Below are positions 10,796 to 21,745 of a DNA stretch of 64,000 nt, one piece after another; the stretch's first letter is position 1, and each line of letters begins with the position of its first letter. The DNA comes from Euclidia mi. Taxonomy: Eukaryota > Arthropoda > Insecta > Lepidoptera > Erebidae. The DNA lies in the NCBI GenBank assembly GCA_944739405.2, contig OX123182.2, positions 101,411,279 through 101,475,278 of the forward strand, in the 5' to 3' direction. The position numbers were made by a program, and so were the translations under genes. Below the pieces are notes generated by a model. That model did not search any database. It had not been told where the DNA came from and worked only from the letters and a program-made list of their open reading frames with translations.

Positions 10796-11234
10796 AGACT
10801 GCCTCGTTGGTCTAGCGGTAGTGCATACGACAGCTGATCATGAGGTCTCGGGTTCGATTCGCGGGCCGGGCTCGGCAAATGTTGCTAAGGTTTTCTGTTA
10901 ACAATTTCTTAGTGACAAATTATTAGGAATTTCTGTCAAGAAATTCTTAATAATTAGCCCGAAGTTGGCGGTGTTTCACCCATGTGCATCAGAAAGCACG
11001 TTAAGCAGTCCCGGCTGCCATGATCTATGGCATTCATTAGTGGGAAGTCAGTGCCCTCAAATATACCTACTGACTACTGGTCTAACCTTAGAATGATGTT
11101 AGATGGCAGTCGCTCCATGTAAAAACTGATATTCAGTCAAATCTCGGTAGACCAATAATAGCAGGCCCTGGGCTCCGAAGCGCAAGCTTGGGATGAAACT
11201 AAGAAAATGCTAGGGTGATGAGGATGATGATATC
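10796..11234 (+). mobile_element. tRNA-headed SINE, about 440 bp
   Basis: The head has a box A-like TGGTCTAGCGGTAGTG and a box B GGTTCGATTCG spaced as in tRNA-derived pol III promoters. No tRNA cloverleaf acceptor stem closes, so it is not a tRNA gene. A middle block with AGAAAGCACGTTAAGCAG resembles the conserved central domain of animal SINEs. The tail is GATGAGGATGATGATA, like the ends of lepidopteran LINEs. Confidence 0.65.
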
Positions 11235-11639
11235 GTCTAGTGAAAATCAGGGCGCGGTCAGACTGTGAGCTATAATGATAGTGGATGGTATGCTAGTCAC
11301 GTTAAAGCGCATGCTGATCACATAAGTGAGCTATTGTTTAGATAGTACCATTTTATTACAATAAGTAAGTGTTTTTATAACAATATTAAAATACAAAACT
11401 TTTACAGCAAAATAAATGCAATTCTGTCTTTATGTCAGATTATTTCATCGACCTAAAAATATTCATACTCTTTTTGTTGGAATCGATGACTTACCAATGA
11501 TTGAAAAGTAATAAGTACTCAGATATAGCATTTTAGACCTTGTTGAACCCAGCGTGACAAAGAATGTAATTTGAAAAGTGGTAAACATTTTTAGACCGCG
11601 ACCGTACATATAATAAGAAAATTAACAACAGTACTACTA
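11235..11639. other. No gene recognised
   Basis: AT-rich spacer between a SINE and an X-family repeat; nothing supportable. Confidence 0.4.
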
Positions 11640-11737
11640 TCCACGCGGTGATGGATAAAGAATACAAAGAGTCACTACCCCATTTCATTCCGTGTCACCT
11701 CTTCTGACACCCATGTATTAAGAGGCGACTAAGAAAA

Positions 11738-12450
11738 AATTGGGCAAGTGCGAGTCGGACTCGCGCACGAAGGGTTCCGTACCATCATCTTTAAAAGAAA
11801 ACCACGTTCGTTGTATGTATACTTAAATACTTTTTAAGGCGGGTTTTCCTGTCACGCTGATCGCACGTTGACAGTCCGAGCTGATGGGTCAATATGTATG
11901 AAGTACTTCGGCCGGCAGCGCTGAGCAGTCAGCGCGACTCAAAAACGCCAGAAGTACTTCATGCATATTGACCCATCAGCGCGGACCGTCGGCTTGCGAT
12001 CAGCGTGACAGGAAAACCCACCTCAGTTTTTATCTGTTTATTAAGATCGAGTAACAAATTGCTTAAAAATTAGGTTTGTTATATGGTAGCCCCCCCTTTA
12101 TTATTTACTTTTTATTTAATTATTTATTTTGAAGGGTATAATACACAACTACATATTCTGTGAAAATTTCAAGCGTCTACCTGTTACAGTTAGTAATTTT
12201 GAGCAAAAAATACGAAATAAAACACGTTTTTTGTATGGGACCCCCCCTTAATATTTTCATTTTTTTATTTTTAGTATTTGTTGTTATATCGGCAACCGAA
12301 ACACATAATTTGTGAATATTTCAGCTTTCTAGCTATCACGGTTTATGAGATACAGCCTGGTGACAGACAGACAGACGGACAGACAGACAGACAGCGGAGG
12401 CTTAGTAATAGGGTCCCGTTTTTTTACCTTTTAGGTACGGAACCCTAAAA
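11738..12450 (+). repeat. GTGCGAGTCGGACTCG repeat inserted in X
   Basis: Starts GGCAAGTGCGAGTCGGACTC and ends GGTACGGAACCCTAAAA. GGGTTCCGTACC at 11772-11783 is the exact inverted partner of GGTACGGAACCC at 12434-12445. I recall this as a very abundant lepidopteran repeat with a GACAGACAGACGG stretch before the end, which is present here at about 12361-12395. Class unknown; non-coding. Confidence 0.6.
11837..12023. mobile_element. 187-bp fold-back MITE nested in the GTGCGAGTCGG repeat
   Basis: AGGCGGGTTTTCCTGTCACG at the left end and its inverted copy at 11994-12023 differ at one terminal position. Pairing continues through GATGGGTCAATATG and GAAGTACTTC to the centre. No target duplication could be fixed. 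Confidence 0.7.
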
Positions 12451-12639
12451 ACTCAAAGAAAATAGTATCTTGCGGAAAACACGACATCAAAGCCAAATCG
12501 TATTGCCAGCGTGTATAGTATGCCTATTCCACTTGTTGCCTCACAATATTTTGTGATGTAAATTGGAGAGATCTTTGTCCGGCAGTGGACTACAAAAATT
12601 ACATTTTGACATTATAAAGATGATGATGATGGCACTCGT

Positions 12640-13185
12640 TGCAGGATTGCCAGTAGGTGACATTTCCGATTTCACGAGCGTCAACATTTTATCTGCTCGT
12701 CGGTGTTTTCCATGTTCACTCCTGCGACACTTGGCTTCACGCTTACACGGGATATGGCAATGGAAATGATGGTGTGTGTAATCCCAAAAAATAAAAAATA
12801 AAAATTATAAAAATATGTTTAAAAGTTATAACCCGACTAAACGTAAAAAAGGGGATTTAAAAAGGACGAAACAAGAAAAGTATAAGTACAGAAATGCTCA
12901 AACTAGAGCCGTGTCACACCTATATCCCGGCCATGGGCATGTAAACTAACCTAGCAATATTTACATTGTCACATTTAAAGGAATTGTAAGTACAACTTCG
13001 TTTAAGAACTTTATTTTGACAGAAACAGTATAATATAATGGACATATTTGTAATTTATCAAAGATTGATTATCAAAGTTTTATTTTTTTTGAGGTTGGAA
13101 TCTGAGGTATTAATTCAATAACAGAAAATTTCAATAAAATTTATATAGCCTATATCACCCGCGCCATTATTACGAATCTTTTGAC
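12640..13185. other. No gene recognised
   Basis: The only open frame (12563-12769) overlaps the end of the X repeat. Nothing else is supportable. Confidence 0.4.
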
Positions 13186-13189
13186 ACCC

Positions 13190-13300
13190 CATTTATTGAA
13201 ATCGGTCCAGTAGTTTAGGCGCTACAGTGGAACATACAAACATACATACATAGACTGCCAAAAACTACCCTTCCTTTTGGCTTCGCCGTAGTCAGGTAAA
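13190..13300 (+). repeat. AATCGGTCCAG repeat with CATACATACATAGA tail
   Basis: AATCGGTCCAGTAGTTTAGG, then AACATACAAACATACATACA, then CTTTTGGCTTCGCCG. Related to 4185-4295. Confidence 0.4.
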
Positions 13301-13359
13301 AAGTAGGCTTTTTAATGCATTTCTTACTACAATTACTGACGCACTTTTTAAATTATTTA

Positions 13360-13578
13360 TAAACTAGTCGACGCCAGCGGCTTCGCACGCACATATTTTC
13401 GAATTTCTTATTTTGCCCGATGCCGTTGGAATTTCGGGAAATCCCGTCTTAGTGCACCCCTACGGTGCCCAAGGAACATACATGCTAAATTTCATCTTCT
13501 TGCGACCAGTAGTTTCGGCTGTAGAGTGTCTGTCAGTCAGTCAGTAACGCAAGGATTTGATTTATTAAGATTATTAGA
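13360..13578 (+). repeat. Y-family repeat, near complete copy without internal tandem units
   Basis: The head GACGCCAGCGGCTTCGC is followed by CCGTTGGAATTTCGGGAAAT, GGAACATACATGCTAAATTT, TTTCGGCTGTAG, GTCTGTCAGTCAGTCAGTAA and a GGATTTGATTTATTAAGAT tail. Comparison with 30055-31113 shows where the optional tandem units sit. Confidence 0.65.
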
Positions 13579-13579
13579 A

Positions 13580-15600
13580 TTTGCCCCCGGCCTTGCAATT
13601 ATGGGTAAAAGTACCATTGTCACTCTTCTGCCACCAAATTATCTCCATACACAAAATAACACACCGAAACATCACTGTGTGTCCACGTAATTCGTCAAAG
13701 AACGACACACAAGCACTTTTGCAGTTACAATTAAATATAGTGTATGTATAGTACGGATGGACACGTTAACCTACTGAAATACGCCTTTACAGTCAGTAAG
13801 CTTTAACTTGAATCGAGACCGATCAGTTACTAGGAACAAGAAGTTCTAATATCATCTTCACGCGTCTTTATTTAGGCTTACTACACCTTACAAAATATTA
13901 GCATTGTACAATCACAATGTCTTATACTAAGCTCCCAATTATTCGCTTGTAATGAAGTTCTAGACAAAAATACATCTTTAGCAATTAAGGAATTCTGTGT
14001 AAATGAGGAATAAATACTAATTCTTTTTTATTTTATACTGTGAGTAAGGCAGAAAACACTGAAATTTCATGGTGACGATTTATGTATTTTAATAATATTC
14101 CTTGCGTTGCTTGGGTGTATTATGACGAGTATAATTATACCAACATAACACTGCCGTAGTGATACTGTATGCTTGCTTTTAATAAAACGTCTGTAAACTT
14201 TTATACCTATTATGTAATATAAAAGTACTTTTTGACATTACTTACTACCAAGTTTCGTTTTAAAATTTCCTACTATTTCTGTGTAATTTGGTATTCAGGG
14301 TGCTGTCAAATCCATCTTTTATTGTTGTAAAAGATGGATTTGACACTGGGGTAAATTTATAATTCGATTAAATTCTCCAACTAGAAACTAGGTTTGAGAA
14401 GCCCACCTATTTTCTGTCAAATATAATTAGTTAAACTAAATAGCAGACGCATTTAAAATAGCCGTAACAGTTCGTCTGAGTACTTATAATTCAGAGTCAG
14501 TCAGTCAACTTAAAACTACTTAAAAGTATTGAGATTTTCAAGCTTAAAGTTTTAAGTACTATAATTCTGGCGTCGCGTTCATCTTGTCTTGCAAGTTTAC
14601 CAACGTTTATCTGTTAAATCTGTTAGTACAGCCGTGAGGTTTTACAAGACGCTCTTAAGAGCTATACCCACTTGGAGGAGAAAATCTTGGACTTAAACGA
14701 CAGCGGCATTTGGTCTACCAACATCTATGTTGCCGTAATGATATAAGTAGTCTTTCTGCTTAGGACTGTGCCAAGTTTCGTGGGATTGAGTCCTACACAG
14801 GGCAAAACTTTGTATGATTCTCTGATTGTTATTTTGATTCTTGATGTGCATGACGTCCGTCGAAAGTAAAGTCTTCCGCAGCATAAGCTTCAATTTGAAA
14901 GTGTGAGCCAGCTAAGACAAGAATGATAAAGAAATGTGTTGTCTGCTAAAGAAACTTTGAATGGTAGCTTTAGCATCAAATTTCGTCAAATCTAAATTAA
15001 TTATCGCAACCCTGCTAACCGTAAGCGCAACCTGCATTCTGCGTTTAGCCGTCCAGCTGACTGCATTCGGGCTAACTGCATAGAGCGTAGGTGCCCTTAA
15101 GCAGTGTCACACAAACGGTCCCCTTCTGAATGTATTTGTGTCAATTATTTCAAAAAGTTAAATTAAATTCAAATCTTTTTGTTACAATGGAAACGGGCTT
15201 TTTGAATAGAGTAATTTTGTCACCTGCAAGGAATAGATAAAAGGGTCCAAGTTTGTTAATATCTAGCTAGTATTTATACTGTAATGAGTCCTAAAATAGC
15301 AGAGTATTGTTGATATCACCATCACCGATCCAAAAGGTATTGCGGCTTACGGAATATTCATTTATAGTACCAGAAATAGTAAATGTTAATAACATTGACG
15401 AGTGAAAATTGTTTAAGCTATAGCTTACTACCTTTTTATAAACCTAATTCCTCGCCTGCTCTTGGAAGGATACGCTAAATAAATACTGTAGATATCCTCG
15501 TATCTGTCAAAAAACCTTATTTTGGCGGTTTAGTCCATCTGTCACACTATGCCTCAGTACCCTGCACGTTATCGGCGCGTATGATTCAAATGACGATATC
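13580..15600. other. Mostly unassigned, one strong hairpin
   Basis: Apart from the hairpin at 14304-14345 I see no coding region, RNA gene or repeat boundary. The right end may hold the unrecognisable 5' part of the gypsy element that follows. Confidence 0.4.
14304..14345. repeat. Perfect 17-bp inverted repeat, 8-nt loop
   Basis: The arm TGTCAAATCCATCTTTT at 14304-14320 is the exact inverted complement of 14329-14345, with loop ATTGTTGT. It could be a MITE core, a structured RNA, or chance after local inversion. No flanking target duplication is obvious. Confidence 0.6.
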
Positions 15601-15639
15601 TCTAAAGTTTTGTATGGGATGCGATGCATGAGACTGTGA

Positions 15640-17330
15640 CAATCCTGGGCATAGATTTGCAATTTGAAATTGATCGCGGTTCAGCAGTTACAGTAATATC
15701 GAGTGTCGCATATGATACATATTTCACAAGTATGCCATTGTCACCTACTAATAAAAAATACTCACATACATTGGTAACAAAATAAAATGTGTTGGTGTTT
15801 CTCGCCTCCCAATTACATACATGGGTCAAACACGCGAGCTTGATGGATATGTAATACGCAATGGAGGTCCGCCACTTCTTGGTAGAGATTTTATATCATT
15901 ATTTAAATTAGAATTGGTACCATGTAAGTTTCTAATGGACACAGATAATTTACTTAAACAATTTCAAGTACAATTTCCACACCTTTTTTCTAACAAATCG
16001 GGAGCATTTAATAAATATAAAGTCAAGTTGCAGGTAAAACCTGGCTCAAAACCGGTGTTTTTCAAAGCGCGACCTATTGCTTTTGCTTTGAAGGATAAAC
16101 TAAACAAAGAGATAGATCGTTTAGTTGATCTTGGCATATTAAAGTCTGTGGAGCATGCGGAATATGCATCACCCATTGTCCCTGTATTAAAGCGTGATGG
16201 TACTGTTAGGCTGTGTGTAGATTACTCTGTTAGCATTAATAAACAATTTATTGTTGAAAAATACCCATTACCAACAATACATGAATTGTTTACTAGGTTA
16301 CATGGAGGTCAACAATTCTCAAAAATAGATTTGTCGATGGCCTACAATCAATTTTTGTTATGTGAGGATTCCCAAAACTTAACATGTATCAATTCACATC
16401 GTGGCTTGTATAAATATACTCGCATGGTGTTCGGCTTGTCTAGTGCTCCATCAATCTTTCAGAAAGCGATGGAGAGCATTCTTTCTAATATAGAATGAGT
16501 TCTATGCCTGCTCGATGACGTCCTCATAACAGGGCCTAATAGGCATATTCATCTAGAAAGGTTAACAACGGTACTCACGAGATTACAAGATGCAGGGTTA
16601 GTTTTGCAAAAGGAGAAATGTGAGTTTTTCAAGAACGAAATAAGCTACCTCGGCTATGTAATAGATAAATACGGCCTTAAAAAATCCCCAGAAAAAGTCA
16701 GAGCAATAACTGATGCTCCGGTGCCAACAAATGTAAACAAGTTACAGTCATTTTTGGGCTTAGTTAATTATTACAGAAATGTTGTTAAGAATGCTTCTGG
16801 TATTTTAAGTCCTTTATACGACCTGCTCAAAAAAAGGGTTAAATGGAACTGGAGCCCATTACATGATAAATCTTTTAAAGAAATTAAAAGAATTTTAGGC
16901 TCAGAGCAAGACAAGTGTTAACTCATTTTAATCCCAATGCAAAATTAATTTTAACTGTAGATGCATCTCCTACCGGATTAGGCGCTATACTGTCACAGAT
17001 AGACGCAGATGGCTACGAACGACCCATATCTTTTGCCTCTCGTACTCTCAACGCGACAGAGAAAAATTATGCTCAAATACAAAAAGAGGCTACTGCAACT
17101 ATTTTTGGAGTACGAAGATTTCACCAATACTTATATGGTAAGTCAGATCCTTTTATTCTGCGAACAGATCATAAACCCTTAATCTAAATTTTAGGGCCAT
17201 ATAAAGGCATTCCAGAAGTATCAGCCAATAGACTTCAATGTTACGCATTGTACCTGAGTGCTTATAATTATAACATAGAATACGTCCGAAGTAATAATAA
17301 CTGCGCTGATTATTTATCGCGTGCTAGTCT
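15640..17330 (+). pseudogene. Ty3/gypsy pol, protease-RT-RNase H part, degenerate
   Basis: Pieces in order: a retropepsin remnant where the catalytic DTG triad reads DRG (about 15675), the protease end LLGRDFI (15875-15895), and an RT with KIDLSMAYNQ and FGLSSAPSIFQ. An in-frame TGA at 16496-16498 follows, just before the catalytic box, which reads LLDDV instead of YLDD. Then come the connection FLGLVNYYRN, a frameshift near 16915, RNase H with TVDASPTGLGA and RTDHKPL, and an in-frame TAA at 17185-17187. The order PR-RT-RH followed by integrase places it in Ty3/gypsy; wording resembles the mag-like (K02A2.6-like) group, less certain. Gag and LTRs were not found. Function would be reverse transcription of an LTR retrotransposon; this copy is dead. 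Confidence 0.85.
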
Positions 17331-18560
17331 TCCCGAGGAGCCGGTCTCGATGGACGTAAAGGTGGCGCAGCCAACGGGCTGTGTGAAGATTGGCGCGGGA
17401 GCATCGACGAGCAATGACTCATTCGACTTGTGTTCGTCCATAGATCGCGCTGCTTATATTAATTTTGTGGTAGATGGCAGCCTACCCGTGACGTTAGACG
17501 AGTTACGTAGGGAAACAAAAGAAGATATTGTACTAAGGACTGTCATCAGTTATATAATAAAGGGATGGCCTAACCAAATTACCGATAGTAGGTTAAAACC
17601 ATATTTTTACTGTCAAGTTCAGCTATCATACGAACACGGATGTGTAATGAGGGGCCATAAAGTGGTTTTACCAGAAAAATTACAAATGAGGGTTATCTCA
17701 GAGTTACACACTTCCCATCTGGGTATCGTAAAAACTAAAGCAGCAGCACGAGAGCGAGTTCGGTACCCGGGCATAGACGCCGCGTTAGAAAAAATGATCA
17801 ACTCATGCAATATCTGTGTGCAGCTTCGACCGGCTCCTCCTCGTGCTCCTCTTTCTCCGTGGAAATTTCCTGCACAGCCGTTTTTTAGATTACACATAGA
17901 TTTCTTGGGTCCAATAAAAGGCGATACTTATTTAGTTGTTGTTGATGCGTATTTTAAAGGGGTGGAAGTTTATAATATGAAAACATCATCGACTTCATTA
18001 GCAGTAATCGATAAATTATACGATTTTATGTCGCGATTTGGACTACCCGAAACAATAGTGAGTGGCAATGGCACTGCTTTTGTATCAAAAGAGTTTAAAG
18101 ATTTTTCTTTATCCAATGGTATTGTGCATATGACTTCACCAGCTTATCACCCGGCTAGTAACGGCCAGGCTGAGAGTTACGTAAAAATAGTAAAAAAAGG
18201 CATAAAGTCATGTATTTTAGCTAACAGTAATACTCGACAGACTAAACTGAATTTATTAAATACCTTTTGACTATAGAAATTCTATTCATAGTACAACAGG
18301 GTTGTCACCAGTTCAGTTAGTGTTTGGTAAAAATATGAGATCACGTTTGGATTTGTTTAATCCTAATTTACCTCTATCTTCTTCATCCGACGCCGTTGCT
18401 GATGTGGTGAAAAATAAACAGTGTTCACAAATTAAATCATTTGGTGGTAACAACAAACAAACTTTTAACATTGGAAATAAAGTTTTATACCATCAATTAT
18501 AAATAACAAAAAGATTTGGAATAAAGGTGTAATTGTAAAGCGGCTGGGCACAGTTATGTA
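17331..18560 (+). pseudogene. Ty3/gypsy integrase, degenerate
   Basis: Continues the preceding pol. An HHCC zinc-binding domain is visible (ELHTSHLG, then CNIC at about 17807). The core shows HIDFLGP (first Asp) and NGQAES (Glu). The second catalytic Asp, expected before NGT, is Gly in this copy (SGNGTAF, about 18060), so strand transfer would be abolished even without the frame breaks. The frame breaks near 18270 and again near 18500. The C-terminal part contains LSPVQLVFGKNMRSRLDLF and an RKHKNQLVLY end typical of gypsy integrase tails. Confidence 0.85.
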
Positions 18561-19036
18561 TTTAGTAAGAGACATTTATTCATATTGCTGTATAAGGAAG
18601 CATAAAAACCAATTAGTTTTATATAAAGGTTCCTCTATTGATTATGATAGGTCTTGGGATTGCAACAGTGATATAGAAGGGTTGCTACCCGTTGGTAGAA
18701 CTTCATCCCTACAACCAACGGGTTCAGACTGCACTGGAGGACCTAACTCGGCTGGCGCACTCGCAGGTCTAGATGATAGGGGAGGAAGTTATCGGCAGGC
18801 GGCAGCATCGGCCACACAGAATGACGTCGACGCGACGCCGACGCTGTCACCATCTGCAGCAATGAGTCGCACTGACTCCGTAGTGACTTCAGCAGGGGCC
18901 TCCAGGAAGCCGCTTCAATCCGACTTTCAGGAAAGTACATCGACAAGAGAACCAATGGATGGGCAAAGTTCTTTAACAGAAATTCAGAGGCATAACCCAT
19001 TATCACGTGTGTCGTTGCGTAATATTCAAAGAACAG
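18561..19036 (+). pseudogene. Low-complexity C-terminal tail of the gypsy pol
   Basis: The frame 18556-19062 carries a Ser/Gly/Ala-rich region with no recognised domain and ends HNPLSRVSLRN, plausible as the pol C-terminus. The last codons (from 19037) are not pol: they are the left end of an inserted MITE, so the true stop of pol is lost or displaced. Confidence 0.6.
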
Positions 19037-19873
19037 GGGCCCAATTCTGCTATTTTAGATGACATCGACATCATATTTTGAATGGAATGAGATTATATTT
19101 TGAATTGACTCAAAATCGGTATTCTGCTACACAATGTCATTATATTCTAATTTCGATATATTCAATTTAATGTCAAATATCCTGACATGAGTAGGTATTG
19201 CCATTAATGAAATAATTAACTTTATTGCTGTTAATTTGATGTTACAGCGATGCCTATGATTTGTTTTTTATGTAATATGCCCGCAAGTACGCTCTCACAT
19301 TTTATTTCAATTTAACAGTTCCTTACGATCTGGTAGATGTTTCGAGAAATCTCTCCTTAGTCGGGGACCGTAAGGGTGCAGCATACGGTCCTCGAGGAAC
19401 GTACATGCCAATTTTTAGCATCTTGTGCCCAGTAGATTCGGCTGTGCATTGCTGTTAGTCAATAAATAAATAATAATAAATAATAAATTGTATTTATTTT
19501 CTCTCATCACAAAGGTACACAGTTTAGGAAATAAAATATATTGATCAGACAAAATTCCTTTGTGAGATGCTGGTGTCTGTGGTAGGAAAAAGTCAGAGAA
19601 TTGTGAATGAATTTTATATATACAGATGATACTACCTAGCAGTGCAATATGGCAGTCTAAAATACTAACCAGTACCATTTTAGTAAATGAATTTATTCGT
19701 TGGATTGAGAGAGATTTTTTGATACATAATCAATAATGTTACGTACCATTTAAAATTGAACATTTAAAATATGGGTGTTTTGAATATGTGTATTTACAGT
19801 CTGACGTTTGTCTTTGTACAAGAATATATTTAGCAGAATACCGTTTATGTATTGTTCAACTCTCAATATATTC
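19037..19873 (+). mobile_element. GGGCCC-ended MITE, copy 1, right end lost
   Basis: Starts GGGCCCAATTCTGCTA within the gypsy pol frame and runs parallel to copy 2 (40055-41567) up to about 19873, where similarity stops abruptly. The right terminal inverted repeat is missing. It already contains a Y-family segment (about 19320-19640), shared with copy 2, so Y entered before the two copies separated. Confidence 0.75.
19457..19595 (-). mobile_element. Short LINE 3' fragment inserted in MITE copy 1
   Basis: About 129 bp (19462-19590) are absent from MITE copy 2 and are bordered by the direct repeat AGTCA (19457-19461 and 19591-19595). It begins with an AATA-rich run, which read on the minus strand is a 3' tail preceded by AATAAA-like words, as expected of a severely 5'-truncated LINE. 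Confidence 0.6.
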
Positions 19874-19979
19874 ATCAGATTACAGACAGTTTGTTTATTT
19901 TTTTATAGTGTAAGTGGGGGGGGCGGAGGTGCAAGCGGCCGAGAGGTGGTGTCCTCTCGACGTCACAGCGACGTCACAA

Positions 19980-20228
19980 TAGTCTCACGCCTGTATCCCC
20001 GAAGGGGTAGGCAGAGGTGTAATATTACACCTAAATTTTGCCATGTTGCATATTAGGTCCCACGTAATAGGGGGCGAGCCTATTGTCGTTACCGGGCACT
20101 TTGGCAGACTCCGTGCTGCTACTGAGAATTCGGCAAAACTCAGTAATACTTTTGCCCGACCCGGGAATCGAACCGGAGACCTCCCGTTTAGCAGACGCAT
20201 ACGCTATCTGCTGTACCACGGAGCAGTC
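19980..20228 (-). mobile_element. tRNA-headed SINE with RTE-like tail
   Basis: On the minus strand: CTGCTCCGTGGTACAGCAG (box A-like), GGTTCGATTCCCGGGTCGGG (box B), a body with GCCCGGTAACGAC, then CTCTGCCTACCCCTTCGGGG and CAGGCGTGAGAC. The final block matches the 3' end of the RTE LINEs at 992 and 32151. No tRNA fold is complete. Confidence 0.75.
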
Positions 20229-20249
20229 AAATATGATTTATTTGTATAA

Positions 20250-20730
20250 TCTGTCTGTATATAGAATCCTTGCGTTACTAATTAACTGACAGACAAGCTA
20301 CGAGTACAGCCGAAACAACAACTTTTTATTCCCTCAATGGATTAAGTTCAAACTATAATAATACCTTTTGGTTCTTCAAATGAAGTTAGTGAACACTAAC
20401 AAAGTCTTTTTGGAAATTCTTACTCTAAGTGGACAAAAAGGGGAGTCATAATTTGCATAGAACTTTTTATGCATAAAGGGATTAACTTCATACTTTGGTT
20501 ATTGGATCTGCAAATGACGTTATCGAACACAAAGACATTTTTTTTGGTAATTTTTCCCTAAGAGGGTGGAAAAGGGATTCGGAGTTTGTGTAAAAACTTT
20601 TATTTTTTCAATGGAATCACTTGAATATGTGTGTATAAAATCTTTTCGTTACTGACTGACTGGCAGACACATTACAGCCGAAATTACCGGCCGCAAGATG
20701 GTTAAAGAGCTATGGCAGATTTTTAGTTCA
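20250..20730 (-). repeat. Two Y-family tails with internal tandem units between
   Basis: Reverse-complement Y tails are at 20250-20325 and about 20635-20700. Between them are two diverged units of the ~135-bp repeat found at 30055-31000 (words like AAGTCAATCC and CCCCTTTTT in inverse). This links the tandem units with the Y tail independently of the 30-kb copy. Confidence 0.5.
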
Positions 20731-21365
20731 GTGCACTAAAAACGTCTTAAAAACTCATTACAACCAAAATTCATGAAATATTATTATACGATTTTCTATA
20801 TTTTAGTGTAATTTAGATAAGGTTAGGTAAAAAAATATAAAATTAAAAAAAGCTATTATGTTAATTGATTGCCGGCTTTTCTATTTGTTTGGTTTGTCAG
20901 AATGCCACAAGGTTGCCAGAGTAAATAATTATTTATTTTTCCAAGATAGAATCATGAATGTCTTTTTTATAGATTAAGAGATTTCAATTGTTCATTAATG
21001 TTAATAATATTATTTTTTGCTTGTTACGTTTATTTTTATGCGGATTTTAAATAAAGTACAGTATTAATAACTCCTTTCGACATTTAAAGTAGGACTGGGC
21101 GCTGGCAAAAATATGGCCATTCAGAACTATAAAAAAATACAACATGACATTTGACATTTCGATTTTTTTCACATCTCGCTGTCACCCGCGCTTGTTTGTT
21201 TGTGTTCTGAGTGTTTTTGCTGCTTTTCCCTGACTCTGTTTTCGCTTCTTGTTATATGATTCGGACTGTTTATGGACCCTGATATTGCCTCTTTGTGACT
21301 TGTGCGTGCTTAAAGATTCCGATACTGCCCTGTTTCTTGGATATTGTTTTGTACCCGGTTTCTAC
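20731..21365. other. No gene recognised
   Basis: AT-rich up to 21170, then a C/T-rich stretch that could be a 5' leader for the following remnant. No feature is firm. Confidence 0.35.
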
Positions 21366-21369
21366 AGCC

Positions 21370-21745
21370 AAAATGAGTGGGCGTGGTCGTGGCCACGACA
21401 GTTGAAGTCCGTAGGGAACATTATTATAGAAACAACTGGATATAATCTCAGAGGCAGTGATGACGCAATTTTAATAAGAGGTAGAATAAAATCAAGACAC
21501 ATAAATCGGAAATAATATTATGTTTATGTTTTGATTGAAAATATATACAGTGATTCCCATTCGTCCAGGACGAATAGGAATCACTGAATATTGCTGCAGT
21601 TGCTTCGTTGGTCGGCGTACGCTAGGATGTTGCGCTCATGTAATGACCATCGTTTGGTATTTGGGATGGGCTAGCCATCAACAAAATATCTTTGCACCAG
21701 CTGCCTTTTTAGATGATGTGATAGTTATAGAGGTGAGGTGAGAGT
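21370..21745 (+). pseudogene. SWIM-type zinc finger, transposon-like remnant
   Basis: Two frames join into one diverged C-terminus: the first ends SDDAILIRGRIKSRHINRK, the second (from about 21575) gives EYCCSCFVGRRTLGCCAHV, then TIVWYLGWASHQ and APAAFLDDVIVIE. The C-x-C...C-x-H pattern fits a SWIM zinc finger (CxCxnCxH). I recall this wording, with WYLG following, from multicopy insect and cnidarian sequences that appear to be transposon-derived. Frames are broken by a stop near 21513 and a shift near 21575. The upstream ATG at about 21371 (MSGRGRG) is probably unrelated. Confidence 0.5.

Larger units (their letters stand above)
11640..12630 (+). repeat. X-family repeat split by another repeat
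   Basis: The left half (11640-11737: GGTGATGGATAAAGAATAC, then GACACCCATGTATTAAGAGG) and the right half (about 12451-12630: TGCCAGCGTGTATAGTA, then CAGCAGTGG-like words and GATGATGATG) line up with the uninterrupted X copy at 31885-32125. The intervening 11738-12450 is a different repeat. Confidence 0.55.

Noticed and set aside
10796..10880. tRNA gene
   Set aside because: Box A and box B are present but no acceptor stem pairs, and the sequence continues as a SINE body.
21371..21400. Histone-like start MSGRGRG
   Set aside because: The frame stops after ten codons and no histone sequence follows.
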